From Owenia fusiformis (Eukaryota; Annelida; Polychaeta; Sabellida; Oweniidae), in NCBI GenBank assembly GCA_903813345.2, contig CAIIXF020000004.1, positions 26,661,985 to 26,725,984 on the forward strand: a stretch of 64,000 bases of DNA, in the 5' to 3' direction. The translations under genes and the position numbers were made by a program. Below are positions 32,722 to 43,897 of the stretch, one piece after another; the stretch's first letter is position 1; each line of letters begins with the position of its first letter. A model generated the notes under the pieces. It was not told the origin of the DNA. It saw only the letters and a list, made by a program, of their open reading frames with translations, and ran no database searches.

Positions 32722-35700
32722 ATGACGCTTATAATGGAAGTTTCAAGTATCACGCTCATTGTTGCTGTTCTTTGGACGTCACCTTTGACAGTTTCAAGTC
32801 AAGTGTGGACGATCGGTGAGTTTATAGAATGCATAATAAAATGCAGATCAGCGACGATGGCTCTTTTTTATTTTGTTAAATGAGAATATCTGAAAATTGT
32901 TATAGCGAAATTGAAAATCAGAGGTATAAGGTGTTCACTTGATGTTGGGGGTTCGGCCATATTAAAACTCTGATGAGAAGTAATTGCTGAAATTCATGGA
33001 TATGCGGAGTGCAGAACATGATACTTGTTTTCATGTTTTATATTCATTTAGGTCCAGGGGTGCCATGTTTACATACGTGTCAAACTATTTTCCCTCTTTA
33101 TCAGTGCCGTTCAATCAGCACCCCCGTCACACAGAACGCGGTGTGTTCACTGGTCGAGGATTCACGAGGCTGTTGCGCAGTCTGCGTTACAGGTAAGTTT
33201 ATGGGCCATCCGTGTCATTGGCAAACACATCATTGGTAGTCTTGGGTAGATCTACGAAATCATCATTTGTCAAGAGGCGAAAATAGGATCGGTTGCGTTT
33301 TGGTGAAGTAGATCTATTTTATATTGTTTTAGTACTAGTTTTTAGTATTATGTTTTTTGTTCTTTTCTACCAATGCTCTGGGATGAAATAAAACATATAA
33401 AAATAAAATCAACACTCCAAAACAGTTAGTTGGAACTCCCCGAACCTCCGTTTGTATGTTTTTAATGTTTTATTTATTTTAGATAACACACAAAAACATT
33501 ATATGTGTATTTCACACACACAGGTTTGATTGACGTATCATCCAATATTCAGAATACCCTCCCGTCTGTAACCGGTGCCATTACCGGAATTACGGTATTT
33601 GATACCACCGAACAAGGCCTTATCAATCAAGTACTTGCTGACTTAGTGGGTATCGAGCAGTTTGGAAACATGGCAAATATACTTAATAATGAAGACGACC
33701 TAATTGGTCCGAATATTTGTACTTGGGGCCAAACCTTTGCGACAAAATTGTGGCGTATTAAGGACAACATAGAGCGTTTCCTCGGTTTAGTTGATGATCG
33801 AGGTGGGATAGTTGGAGAAAATGAAAGAGAGGCATTACAAACTGTAATAGATTTGGTCCATTGGTTTAAACAGTGCTTTTTACCAAGACGTAAGTTACCA
33901 TTCAACCATAGGCTATATCGTCCACTTCAAAACCCATGCTACAAAGTTCACTCTCCGTTATGATTTCCCCATGAAGAAAAAGTAATTCACCTGATTTTCA
34001 ATATGAATATGTATTTCATACCTACTGAGGTTCTAGGTACATAACGAGCGGGAATATATACTGTATCTAGCCACGGCCCGGGGCGGGATGGATACACGCT
34101 GTATCCATCCCGGTCCCGCTCCTGAAATTTTTTTTATCAATTTTTCAAAAAAAAAATTTCACATTTTTTTCAAATTTTTTTTTTCACATTTTTTCCAAAA
34201 TTTTTTCTCACATTCTTTTTCAAAATTTTTTTTTCACATTTTTTTCAAATTTTATTTTTAAAAATATGAGTTATAAGAGTTTGAAAATCTCAGAAACTAA
34301 AAAAAACTCTTTATAACACCAAGAAAATGCGTATCTTAAGTATATTTTTGAATTTTGGAACTTTATAAGGTATATGACGTACCTAGAACATCAGTAGGTA
34401 TGAAATACATCTGTTATGTACAGTCGGTTTTGGATACAGGGTTTATCCCTTGGGAAATATGTGTAAATCCCTCGGTCCCTGCGGTCCCTCGGGATATACA
34501 CATATTTCCCTTGGGATAAAACCTGTATCCAAAACCTCCAAGTACATAACCCTTATACATGTAGTGCTTTTTTGCTATTATTGCATTTATGTATACTAAT
34601 ATACAGGGTTGGCCAAAAAACGCCACTTTTTTCAAAAAGCTATAACTTTTTTATATTTTTATATTAAATCATAATTTGCATACCAAATGAAACTTGAGGT
34701 TGTTATCTAGCCATGGGTCATAAATTATATACTTTTACTTGAATAAAATATGTCCCCAGCGTCTCACTCAAACATGTGGTGTACCATGAGAAATAAGCAT
34801 AATTTGCAAAATGTTCCTGAACTGATACGGCCTGATGATCGTTAAGCTAATAGCCCTGATGCAAACCCCAGTGAGTATAGGGTATGGGAAGGTCTCCAGG
34901 AGATTGTATGAAGGCACCCCATCTAGAAAATTGCTCAACTAAAGCTGGCAATTAAGACAGGTTGAAAAAAACTTAGCTAACATTTCATTGATACTGCAAT
35001 ATCAGCAAGGCGACTAAAACTAAAATATATCATTAATTAGGGTGGCGGGCTAATTGAACTCCCCTTTTAGATCAAATATAATGCAAGTTGAAGGACTTGT
35101 TACATTATATTATTACTAAGAACCCTTGATACTATATAACTGCAAATTTTGGGGTATGTAGGTTGAAAAATAAAAAAGTTGTAGTGTCTTGAAAAAAAGT
35201 GGCGTTTTTGGCCCACCCTGTATATCTTGTTGACCTATATTCAGTGATCCTCCGAACACAGGTCTTCAAAATCCAGAATATTTTCTTTCTTTTTATCAAG
35301 AAGGAGGTACGGATTCTGGATAACTGCTTAGGATGATGATATTCAGTACTGTATTGATGCATTGGCCACTTAATAAAGACCATATTCAATCACCGGGAAG
35401 TGTAGAGGTGTAAATGTTAGATAAGCTAAATTTTTTGGGCTGTCAAAATCCATTTGCATCCTTCGCATGCTTACATCTTATCCACATATCTTATTAATTA
35501 ATGAAACACAATAGTATAATCTTTGAACTTACAAAGTTGTATGATATCTGATAAGTGCAAAGCTAGCCTTTGGAGCATTTTTCTTTTTTGTAGGGAAAAA
35601 TGATGAAATATTGTAATTTAAAGTATGACTTGAATCGATTGCAAACGTCTTACTCAATTTGTAAATTTGATAAGATATACCATTTGTGTCATACTGTGAA

Positions 35701-38613
35701 TTTTTTTAATTTGAATCGATTCAGGCCACAGACGTGTATAAATGGTAAACTGATTATGGATGGAAACCAATGGCTTTTATTGCACCCGGAATAGCCTAAC
35801 AACGGTTTAAAGTCAGATACCGTTGTCACAAATGGCGGACATAACCGTCAGTTCAATTAGATTTTCATAAACTGTATGTTTAATAGAGCACCTAGACTAA
35901 ATTCCTTTGGAACAACAATCAATCAAAGTGTCCTAATACTTACTGTACAGTTAATAATGTTCTATCATCGAAATAAAGTCTTTAATTTAACCGATCAAAA
36001 TGAGATACGGGACAACGGACACTGTAATTACCATATACCGTTGTCTTTCTAAATTACTCAAATTCAGATTCCGTTGTTATTGACGATATTGAAGATGCTA
36101 TGTTGTGGCGATTCACGACCCAATTTGATCAAAAATGGGATTTCATATGATACATTATCACAAGAGCTTAATGCATGCACAGAATTAGCGACGATAAAAT
36201 CCCATGAAATGAGGGCCAAGTGATTAAACAGTTGAAGCGACGGTTACGTCCGCCATTTGTGACAAGGGTATCTGACTTTACCGTAGTCAGGCTATTCCGG
36301 GGTATATTGGGATATGATGATATCCTCATGTTAAGTCAATGGAGCACATCTCTTGTCAAATCAATACTAGTACACCCTTGCTGAACTTAATGACCTCGAC
36401 CTCAGCCCATGTGAGTCCAAACGCTTACAGTGATCAATTTCCAAAGTTTTATGTGACATTATATTCTTCATGTCACACCTTAAAATGATTCATTCTGACC
36501 ATAGGGATATTTGGCCATAATTGCACATTTGTTGCATACATCACCGGGTTTAATTATATTGCATATTAAAGTGAACAAAACAAGCGGTCTGTTTATTGAA
36601 TTGAGAAACAGAAGTTACAGCTGATGTCTTCGAAAGACGATTCGCAGGATGGTTCATACTATTTTCAGAAAGAGATAGACAAATAACCATATTTAGACCT
36701 ATTTTTGGACACCCAATGTGTGCTAATAATCATCTCATAATCTCTAGTGCTTGAACTCAGTGGCTTGGAGTGTTTCAAAGACGATTTGGGTTGCGATGGA
36801 CGTCCATTCTGTAAATCCGACTGCAGATGTTCGGAATGTAGGGATGACAACGACTGTAACGAACCAAGCAGGCCAAACTGCAGAAACAATCTAGCAGGGA
36901 TAATGATATGCGGGGATCCTCACATATCTCAGACCATTAAAGGCGCCGACCATCGAAGACTTTGCTACGACTTTGTGGGAAAACCCGGTTCAGCGTATCT
37001 GTTCTTCAGAGATCACGAGATAGGTATAGATATCTTCATTACATTTGGAATGTCCTCTCCCTTAGATATACGATCTGTTAGCTTTGCGCTAGTTGAGACT
37101 CAACTTTGAGGATTAACAGCAGGTATTTTAGGTAGCTTTACCCCGGGTGTCCACGCTACATTGGAAGTAGTTTTATATCAGTTTCTTTTTTAGATATCAA
37201 AACAACGTTCATCGAGAATGAGGATGCCATCCACGAGTCTTTCGTCGACTACATAGGGCACATTAATGTAACAAGAAAGGGCATCGACATATCAATTTCA
37301 CCAGATGAGGTAATCCTGAGAACATCAGAATGTGAAACAATTTACCCTTGGAAAGAAGATACTGTTAAGCTCGAAGGCGAACTAATGATGATCGGAAAGA
37401 AACAAATCCATGTTTACTTCAACAATGACACGGTTGAGCTTGTTGTCACTCGTAAAGGACGCGCTAAAGGAACTACTTTCTTGAATTTTGGTGTCACGGA
37501 AAAAACAGGCCAATCTATTTACGCCGGTGGAGTTATGGGTAAGTTGATTCCAATATTTGCAAACTTTAACTAATATTTTAATAAGGGTTTTAAGCAATAA
37601 AAGGGTAGCGATGAGTTGAGTGCGAGTTTCGGAAAGTAGTCCAGTTCTCCAATATTTAAGCTCGATCCAGGTATTCCTTGCCATACCATGTGTCACTTTA
37701 TAGTGCCGATTTCATTTCACGAAAATGACTTTGTTTAAAAGGTTTGGCTTTGTAGAAAATTCCTGTACTCCCCGCTTGTTCAAATTTTCAGAATACCATG
37801 CAATGTAGATTATCGTTTTTACTGTTTTTACACATTGTCATGATCCTTGCTGACTCATAATTAGAATATCATGTTTCTTTGTACGATTTTGCATTAAACA
37901 TTGTGACAATTGGTTGTTCAAAGGGTTATTATTGTAAGAATTTGATTGCTCCTTCATTTTTAGAATCTGATTAGATCAATTTCATTTCATTAAATGATGC
38001 ATAGATATAAAGAAATGCCTGTCTAAATGATCAGTAGATACCCAGAATCAAGCAATGGATTTAGCTTCATTGCCTAGTAGCTGTTCTTTAAAAATTTCGG
38101 ATATTATTCATGTTGTATCTTTAACTTTAATTTTTTCATTCATTTGATCAGATATATTATGTTCCAGGTATGAACCATAAGGGGCTTATTTGCATAAGCT
38201 TGTAAAATATTGTTTTTGATATTTACACATTAGTTACACTTGATAGCTTGGGTAAAAACAGGGCCTCATATAGAGCCTTGTGGAACGCCACATAGTGATG
38301 TTAGTGATGTTCTTTCATTAGATTTTATATTGTTATAAACGTGTTAAAGTTTAATTTGTCGTTGATATTTACACTTCATATATACAGTGTTTATATTATT
38401 ATATCTTTTGATGTAACTTTAAACGCGTGATCAATTGTTACAGGATGGATTGGTAACGAGGCTGTTTACAAGGATGAAGGCCCTCATTCTGGTTACATAA
38501 CATTGGGAGAAGTCACGATTCCTGTTTACGATAATAAAGACGGCTGTTTGAGAATAGATGAAGCGTATCTGGACAAGTTCAGCTCTATTCTTCATTTGTT
38601 CGAAATGGACTAA
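32722..38613 (+). CDS. Secreted ITIH C-terminal-like/vWD-like protein, six exons
   Basis: Exons inferred from frame and GT-AG sites: 32722-32815, 33052-33192, 33524-33889, 36748-37023, 37194-37538, 38444-38613; 1392 nt, 463 residues. Every intron is phase 1. Exon 1 encodes a typical signal peptide (hydrophobic core ITLIVAVLW, about residues 10-18). Exon 2 is a short Cys-rich piece, exon 3 a mostly helical-looking segment with few Cys. Exon 4 has nine Cys (209-255) followed by CGDPH (255-259) and LCYDFVGKPG. The GDPH...LC.....GKPG start plus the beta-rich remainder resemble the C-terminal domain of inter-alpha-trypsin inhibitor heavy chains and vWD-type domains. The VIT and vWA domains of true ITIH proteins are absent. 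An extracellular matrix or immune role is possible but not shown by sequence. Intron 3 (2.9 kb) hosts transposons. The ATG at 32722 was chosen because it starts the signal peptide. Confidence 0.75.
34011..34550 (+). repeat. Hairpin element A (conserved bulges, variable stems)
   Basis: Part one is a 30-bp inverted repeat (34011-34040 with 34379-34408, 29/30 matching) that encloses a GAGCGGGA...TCCCGCTC hairpin with inner stem CGGGATGGATACA (34084-34096/34100-34112) and an AT-rich tract. Part two is a hairpin at 34413-34550: stem GTTATGTAC/GTACATAAC, a bulge AGTCG opposite CTCCAA, stem GTTTTGGATACAGG (14 bp), stem TTTATCCC, stem GGGAAATATGTGTA, and the loop CCCTCGGTCCCTGCGG. The same plan with different stems occurs at 41103-41591 and 41912-42053. 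It lies in intron 3 of the ITIH-like gene. No protein is encoded. Confidence 0.8.
34604..35220 (+). mobile_element. Internally deleted mariner element
   Basis: Terminal inverted repeats CAGGGT(T/G)GGCCAAAAA followed by ACGCCACTTTTTT are flanked by TA (34602-34603, 35221-35222). These are typical mariner ends and target sites. The interior contains a decayed transposase tail (next entry). It sits in intron 3 of the ITIH-like gene, sense orientation. Confidence 0.85.
34840..35068 (+). pseudogene. Mariner transposase C-terminal relic
   Basis: Conceptual translation shows NSPDANPSEYRVW, matching the NSPDLNPIDY-W block that carries the third catalytic Asp of mariner transposases, and further on a Gly-Gly-x-Ile-Glu-like end. 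Stops and at least one frame change interrupt it. The first two catalytic Asp regions are deleted, so it cannot be active. Confidence 0.7.
35400..35560 (-). repeat. Interspersed repeat, inverted partner of 46205-46380
   Basis: About 160 bp, including CATTTGCATCCTTCGCATGC and TAATTAATGAAACACAATAG, is repeated in opposite orientation at 46205-46380 with few differences. No terminal structure was defined. Confidence 0.65.
35785..36302. mobile_element. MITE with about 60-bp TIRs
   Basis: The ends CCCGGAATAGCCT and AGGCTATTCCGGG begin inverted repeats that continue through AAAGTCAGATACC and TTGTCACAAATGGCGGAC. ACCGTTGTC-type motifs recur inside. There is no coding capacity; the target duplication is not clear. 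It lies in intron 3 of the ITIH-like gene. Confidence 0.75.
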
Positions 38614-38744
38614 AAGATTTACAGTCATTCAAAACCCTTTCAGACGGATTTTCTTTAACTAACTTGAATATTCATAATTAATGGAAAGTTTCATATATTT
38701 ATCAGAATTTTAGCTTCTGTATTTCTACGAATGAATTTTGGCTA

Positions 38745-39210
38745 TTCACATACACAAGAGTCACATACACGTTGACTATTAACATACACTTTGGCTTTTA
38801 ACATACACGTTGACTATTAACCTACACTTTGGCTATTAACATACACTTTGGCTATTAACATACACTTTGGCTATTAACATACACTTTGGCTATTAACATA
38901 CACTTTGGCTATTAACACACATTTCGGCTATTAACATACACTTTGGCTGTAAACACACATTTCGGCCGCTATTAACATACACTTTGGCTATTAACATACA
39001 CTTTAACTATTAACATACACTTTGGCTATTAACATACACTTTGGCTATTAACATACACTTTGGCTATTAACATACACTTTGGCTATTAACATACACTTTG
39101 GCTATTAACACACATTTCGGCTATTAACATACACTTTGGCTGTAAACACACATTTCGGCTATTAACATACACTTTGGCTATTAACACACAATTTGGCTAT
39201 TAAAACATTT
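38745..39210. repeat. 19-bp minisatellite, more than 20 units
   Basis: The unit is CTATTAACATACACTTTGG, with variants ACACACATTTCGG and GTAAACACACATTTCGG that themselves recur in the same order, indicating higher-order duplication. The array starts about 130 bp after the stop codon of the ITIH-like gene and may fall in its 3-prime untranslated region. Confidence 0.9.
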
Positions 39211-39368
39211 AAATAAAATGCATGGATAAACAGATATAAATGTGTTGTTTCATGAATGTAGAAGCAGTGACCTGGTCATCATCCAATGACCATTCAACAA
39301 ATTATGCATCTGGGCATAATTTACATAACTGACTTGATTCTGGTGATGAAAGGAATAGGTGCCACTCA

Positions 39369-39914
39369 CACTGCTACCCACCTAGTTACACAGACGTATC
39401 GTCAGTGTATCATGGCTGAACTACTTCCGGGATTTGAATTTGGTAAGATATTTTTATTTCTCGATTTACATCTACTTATAAGTCACGATGTGGATTATAA
39501 TTTGGCTCGAAGTTATGGGAGATAGTCTAGTTTGAGAATGTGTCGATGGTTTTAGGTTTGGTATGTTAACGAAAACGCATTTCACATATTTAGTTCCTCG
39601 CTTTTGTTACACTGACGATCGGCATTAATATTGCCAATATTACACTGATATTGGTCGTACGTCAGTGTAACAAAAGCGAGGGACTAAATAGTAAATACGT
39701 GAATTGTGTCTTCGTTAACATATAAAACCTAAAACCATCGACACATTCTCAAACTAGACTATCTTCCTAAACTTCGAGCCAAATTATTATCCACAACGTG
39801 ACTTATAAGTAGGTGTAAATCGGGAAATAAAAAATCTTACCGAAACCTAGTCCCGGAAGTAGTTCCGCCATGATACACTGACGACACGTCTGTGTAACTA
39901 GGTGGGTAGCAGTG
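39369..39914. mobile_element. 546-bp fold-back element with 5-bp target duplication
   Basis: Ends CACTGCTACCCACC and the complement bound arms of about 265 bp that are nearly fully complementary, with only a short centre near 39640. ACTCA is repeated exactly outside (39364-39368, 39915-39919). There is no transposase; the frame at 39286-39525 is incidental. A CACTG start with a 5-bp duplication recalls Transib-type elements, but the heptamer does not match that consensus. Confidence 0.75.
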
Positions 39915-40060
39915 ACTCAGTGTATTCATTCGATATAATGTTGCACTTCGAAAGCTTATTGCTATTGATTTACTAAGCAAATATTACATTTTAAACATGG
40001 TAATTATAATCCTTGATCATATTTCAATGATTTTGCAAAAATCACTGGAATCACTATAGT

Positions 40061-40208
40061 TACCAGGGGGTCATTAACAGAAACTTAGTAAAGTTACGAA
40101 TTCGTAAATCAACTGTTGTAACCATGGATATAATGACGTCACAGTTAGAGAACAATGGATTTTACGAATTCTTAACTTTATGAAGCTTCTGTTAATGGCC
40201 CCCAGGTC
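40061..40208. mobile_element. Short MITE, about 148 bp
   Basis: Inverted arms of about 50 bp: CCAGGGGGTCATTAACAG and the complement of CTGGGGGCCATTAACAGAAG, continuing to GAATTCGTAAA. The centre is about 45 bp and includes ATAATGACGTCAC. No target duplication assigned. Confidence 0.6.
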
Positions 40209-41021
40209 ATTATATTGAGATTACAATTAACATTTAAATATTTATAACAAATTATGCGTCCGGGCATTTGTATAATTAATTTAACTATTCTGATAAGGAG
40301 TAGGTGCCACTGTAATTCAGTAATGGATAAACAATGAGTCTTGGGGATTAGGAAAAAATAATGGCCAAGGGAATTAAAAAAAGAAGAGTGCATTATTTTT
40401 CTATTGTTTTTTAAGAATATACACTTGGCATTAGCTACAGTACCCAAAACCAGTATGGCACAAAAGATGATCGACCGTCTCATGCAGTGCACTAAAGCTT
40501 AACTAGTACCCCACACTTGACCCGTGATTTGAACGCTCTCCCCTATACCATTTGTTAACAAAGGAGTGGTATCGATATGGAGAACTTTTTGAACACACGT
40601 TTCTCTTTAACCAGTCATAAAAAAATCTAAAAATTTAACACATCCTCAATTTAATGGTCATCTTAATATTATTTGAAATATATATATACTTTCATCTATA
40701 TTGTTTTGGAAAACACATCAAACACTTGTTTTGTTCTTGGTATCATGTTTCCAGAGTGAAATGAAACATCTTTCCGAACCTCATTGGAACAAAACAACAT
40801 AAACACAATATGCTTAAGTCTCTCAATATTGTAAATGTTCAAAGGAAATTTTGGTTGATTTTAAAAAAGTTTTAAGTTGTTAATGAAATAAAAGGTTTAT
40901 CTTGATTTTTATCTATTTTGGGGGATTTTGTTTTAATTTTTTAAATACTTTTTTAAAATCAACCCAAAAATTCCTTTGTATAACTATAATATTGAGAGGT
41001 CTAAAACATGTTGTAAACTTG

Positions 41022-42053
41022 TTTATCCCATACTTTGACGTGTTACAGGAACATAAAGCCGGTTTGTAAAAACTTATATTTTCATCAGCGGGCAGATATA
41101 GGGGTTATGCACTGGGAGGTTTTGGATACAGGGAATATCCCGAGGGATATGCAATATATCTTCCCGAGGGACCGAAGGGACCGAGGGAAGATGTATTGTA
41201 TATCCCAAGGGATATTCCATGTATCCAAACCGACCGTGCATAACTGGTGTATCTCATACTTGAGTGGGTTTAGGGTAGATATAACCTTTCCACCTTTTTC
41301 AGATGACAAGATATTTATATTGAACATTTTCGTAATATTCTTTTTGTTCAATAAAATGAAATATTTAAATTTTAAAATTAAAAAATTAAAACTTTTGATA
41401 TTTAAACTTTTTTAAACTTTTCAAAAATTCCCGGGAGCGGGATGGATATATTATATCTGCCCGCATTTGGCCTGGAGCGGGACATATACAATATATCCTG
41501 CCCGCTCCTCAGATACGATATATATTCCCGGGTGATATCTACCCCAAACCCACGATCAAGTATGAGATACATAGCTTTACGTCCCGCTCTGAGCGGGCAG
41601 ATATAGTACATCTGCCCGCTACGTCATAATCGGCGCTCGCATATTTGTTCATAATTTGTAACGTTCGCGTAATAACTGTAAACGACAAGAGAAAACACAG
41701 ACAATCGGGATCTGTTTGATGGTTTAAAAAGGGGAAGGAGCATCCATCCACTTAATCAATCAAAAATTCGAGAAAATAAATGTGGGAATATTTGAGAGAA
41801 CAGGAAACTCCGCCCACGGCCAAGAAAACAAAACTGGACATGATTATTCTATAATATTTCCACGATTGAACAATGTGAACTAGATGACCAAGATTGGTAT
41901 GGGATAAACATATTATCCTATAGTCGGTTCAGGATATTGGGATTATCCCTTGGCCAATATAATATATTTTCCCTCGGGACCTGCGGCCCTCGGGCAAATA
42001 TATTATATTGGCCTCGGGATAATCCCAATATCCTGAACCTCATATAGGATAAT
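41022..42053 (+). repeat. Hairpin element C, split by element B
   Basis: An inverted pair TGTTTATCCCATAC (about 41022-41035) and GTATGGGATAAACA (about 41897-41910) corresponds to part one of the family plan. Part two is a hairpin at 41912-42053: 11-bp stem ATTATCCTATA, bulge GTCG opposite CTCA, a 23-bp perfect stem starting GTTCAGGATATTGGG, an 18-bp perfect stem GGCCAATATAATATATTT, and the loop CCCTCGGGACCTGCGG. The stems share almost nothing with elements A and B beyond being paired; bulge and loop are shared. Confidence 0.7.
41103..41591 (-). repeat. Hairpin element B, inserted within C
   Basis: Same plan as A in the opposite orientation. Hairpin 41104-41244: stem GTTATGCAC/GTGCATAAC, then TTTGGATACA, GGAATATCCC, and a 22-bp stem (41144-41165 with 41185-41206; only two G-T-type mismatches), loop ACCGAAGGGACCGAGGG. 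An inverted repeat follows (about 41247-41280 with 41529-41571) enclosing an AT-rich tract and GAGCGGGA hairpins. AGCGGGCAGATATAG is repeated directly at 41088-41102 and 41592-41606, on both sides of the element. Confidence 0.7.
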
Positions 42054-42309
42054 CTCTATATATGCTATTTTGTTCCAACAAGGTTCGGAAAGACATTTTA
42101 TTTCATTCTCAAGAATTGGTAGAAAAGAGCAAAAACAATTGCACTAAAAAAAGTTAACAAGAACAGTTATATAAAATATTTCTAAATAATTTTCGCATTA
42201 AATTGTTGTCAATCAGTCAACATTACATAAATTCCGTGTTTTTTACAGAATGTTTTCAATGATTGGTTTAAGAGAAAAACATTTTTGAATCCAGTTCTCC
42301 ATCTTCATG

Positions 42310-43890
42310 TATTGTTTATTGTTTATTGTTTCTTTTATTCCCAAAGATTAATCGGAGCAACAAACATAATAATTACAATACAATTATTTTATACAATAGA
42401 GAATAATCATGATAATGTAAGAATAATATTTACATGAAATAGTGCTGCACAAATTGCAGCTTATTTGCAATAGTCAGTAAAAAATTACAAAATGTGTCAT
42501 CATCTAATTGTTGGAGAACATCTGCCTGACTTCCTAGTATGGCATCAATAAAAACATGTGTGTCAGCAGAAAACAGCTTGACACCGGTATCTATGTCTAA
42601 AATTGAGGCTATTAAATTAAAAAGTTCGTCTCTCTCACAGATAATTCTGCTATTTTGGCAATGCAATAGGTAATGCGTGATTATGAATTCATTGGTAAAT
42701 ATCATGGTGTCACACATTTTACACTTCTTTTCATATACATTGGGTAAGGATGAATGAATGAGATTGCCTAAATTCCAAGTGCATTTTGGGAAATGTCTAC
42801 CCAATTCCCACATTATGCTTGGGCTGAGTTCTGTATGGACGTTACGAAAATATTGCAAAGAGACATTCTGCTGGCACCTTTCTTGCCATTTTTTCTCCTC
42901 ATTAATATGAATTTGTGATTTAGTAAGCAGTCTCCACTTCTACTTACTCATATATTTGCCATTACAGATGAATTGTTGAATTTGATCTGGTATATATTCA
43001 TATTTTTCAGCCAGATTCTGTTTAAATGTTTCTCTGTTCGACAAATAACTTGCCATCTTAAAATGAAGACTTTTTTGTAATAAAATGTTTGCATCTACAT
43101 AATCTGTTGAAAAACCCCAATTTAGCCTTATCGATCCTAGCAGATATTGTCCATAGTCCAAGGGTCGATAAAACTACATCGGACGGAAATCTCATGCCAA
43201 AACGTTGAATTGCTTTTGTTACTTGACGTTGTGTAAGTTCTAGCAAATAAATGTATTTTTTGGTGAGGTTTGACCAAACTCACATCCGAATAACATGGCA
43301 GGTAATATTATGTTGATCCAGATTCTTAATGAAGTAAGAGGATTTGCATCTTTTACAATGCGAACATTAGCAATCGAGTAATACGAATTTTTGGCTTTTT
43401 TGCATGAATTAACTACCATGTCTTTGCATTTAAAATCTCTTCTCAAAGAGTCGTATCATCCGCCACTAAAATACATGGGATTAGAGTATCACCGATAGTT
43501 ACGCCGACACCTGAGTTACATAGGTCTTCAATAAGACCGTTGATAAAGACATTAAAATAGATGGCGCTGCACACCCGGCCCTGACCCGAGCCCTCCTTTA
43601 TTTCGAAAGTTCTCGACATTTTTTCCCATATATAAAATGCTCGCCATTGTGTCGGTATATCTATCTACTATTAAACTGAACGCTTTCCCTAAATACCTTG
43701 GTTGTATAATTTGTGGAAAAGGCCAATCCTCCACAAGTAGTCAAAACATTTTACATTATCCAAAAATGCACAAAATAGTTTGCTCTTTTGTTCACTATAA
43801 TGGTGAATAGCTTCCGAAAGTACAAACATTGCAAATTGACTTCCAGAGCCTTCCTGATAGGCAAATTGAAGTGGGTTAGGACATTTTAAA
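42310..43890 (-). pseudogene. Degenerate LINE, 5-prime truncated
   Basis: Read on the minus strand from about 43890: a reverse-transcriptase block with AYQEGSGSQF and a degraded FLDxxKxFD motif, a G-V-rich block and an ADD-like segment near 43460 in other frames, and a C-terminal region with CKMC...HYLLHC (42430-42858). Frames are broken by several stops and shifts. The 3-prime end has a short AATAAAC-type tandem tail at 42311-42335, as in many LINEs that end in a microsatellite. The tail protein resembles the fragment at 24034-24399. Confidence 0.75.
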
Positions 43891-43897
43891 ACAGCGC

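Larger units (their letters stand above)
40730..42145. repeat. Large nested inverted-repeat complex
   Basis: About 75 bp at 40730-40805 (containing CTTTCCGAACCT and TTGGAACAAAA) recurs inverted at about 42061-42140. Another inverted pair (40809-40876 with 40945-41010, both with TTGATTTTAAAAAAGT) folds back on itself inside. Further in lie hairpin elements C and B. A related, shorter segment is at 33345-33440. No genes. Confidence 0.65.

Noticed and set aside
35785-36302. Target-site duplication for the MITE
   Set aside because: TATTG appears near both ends but not adjacent to them, so none was assigned.
38745-39210. CRISPR-like array
   Set aside because: Units are contiguous with no unique spacers and the DNA is eukaryotic; it is a minisatellite.
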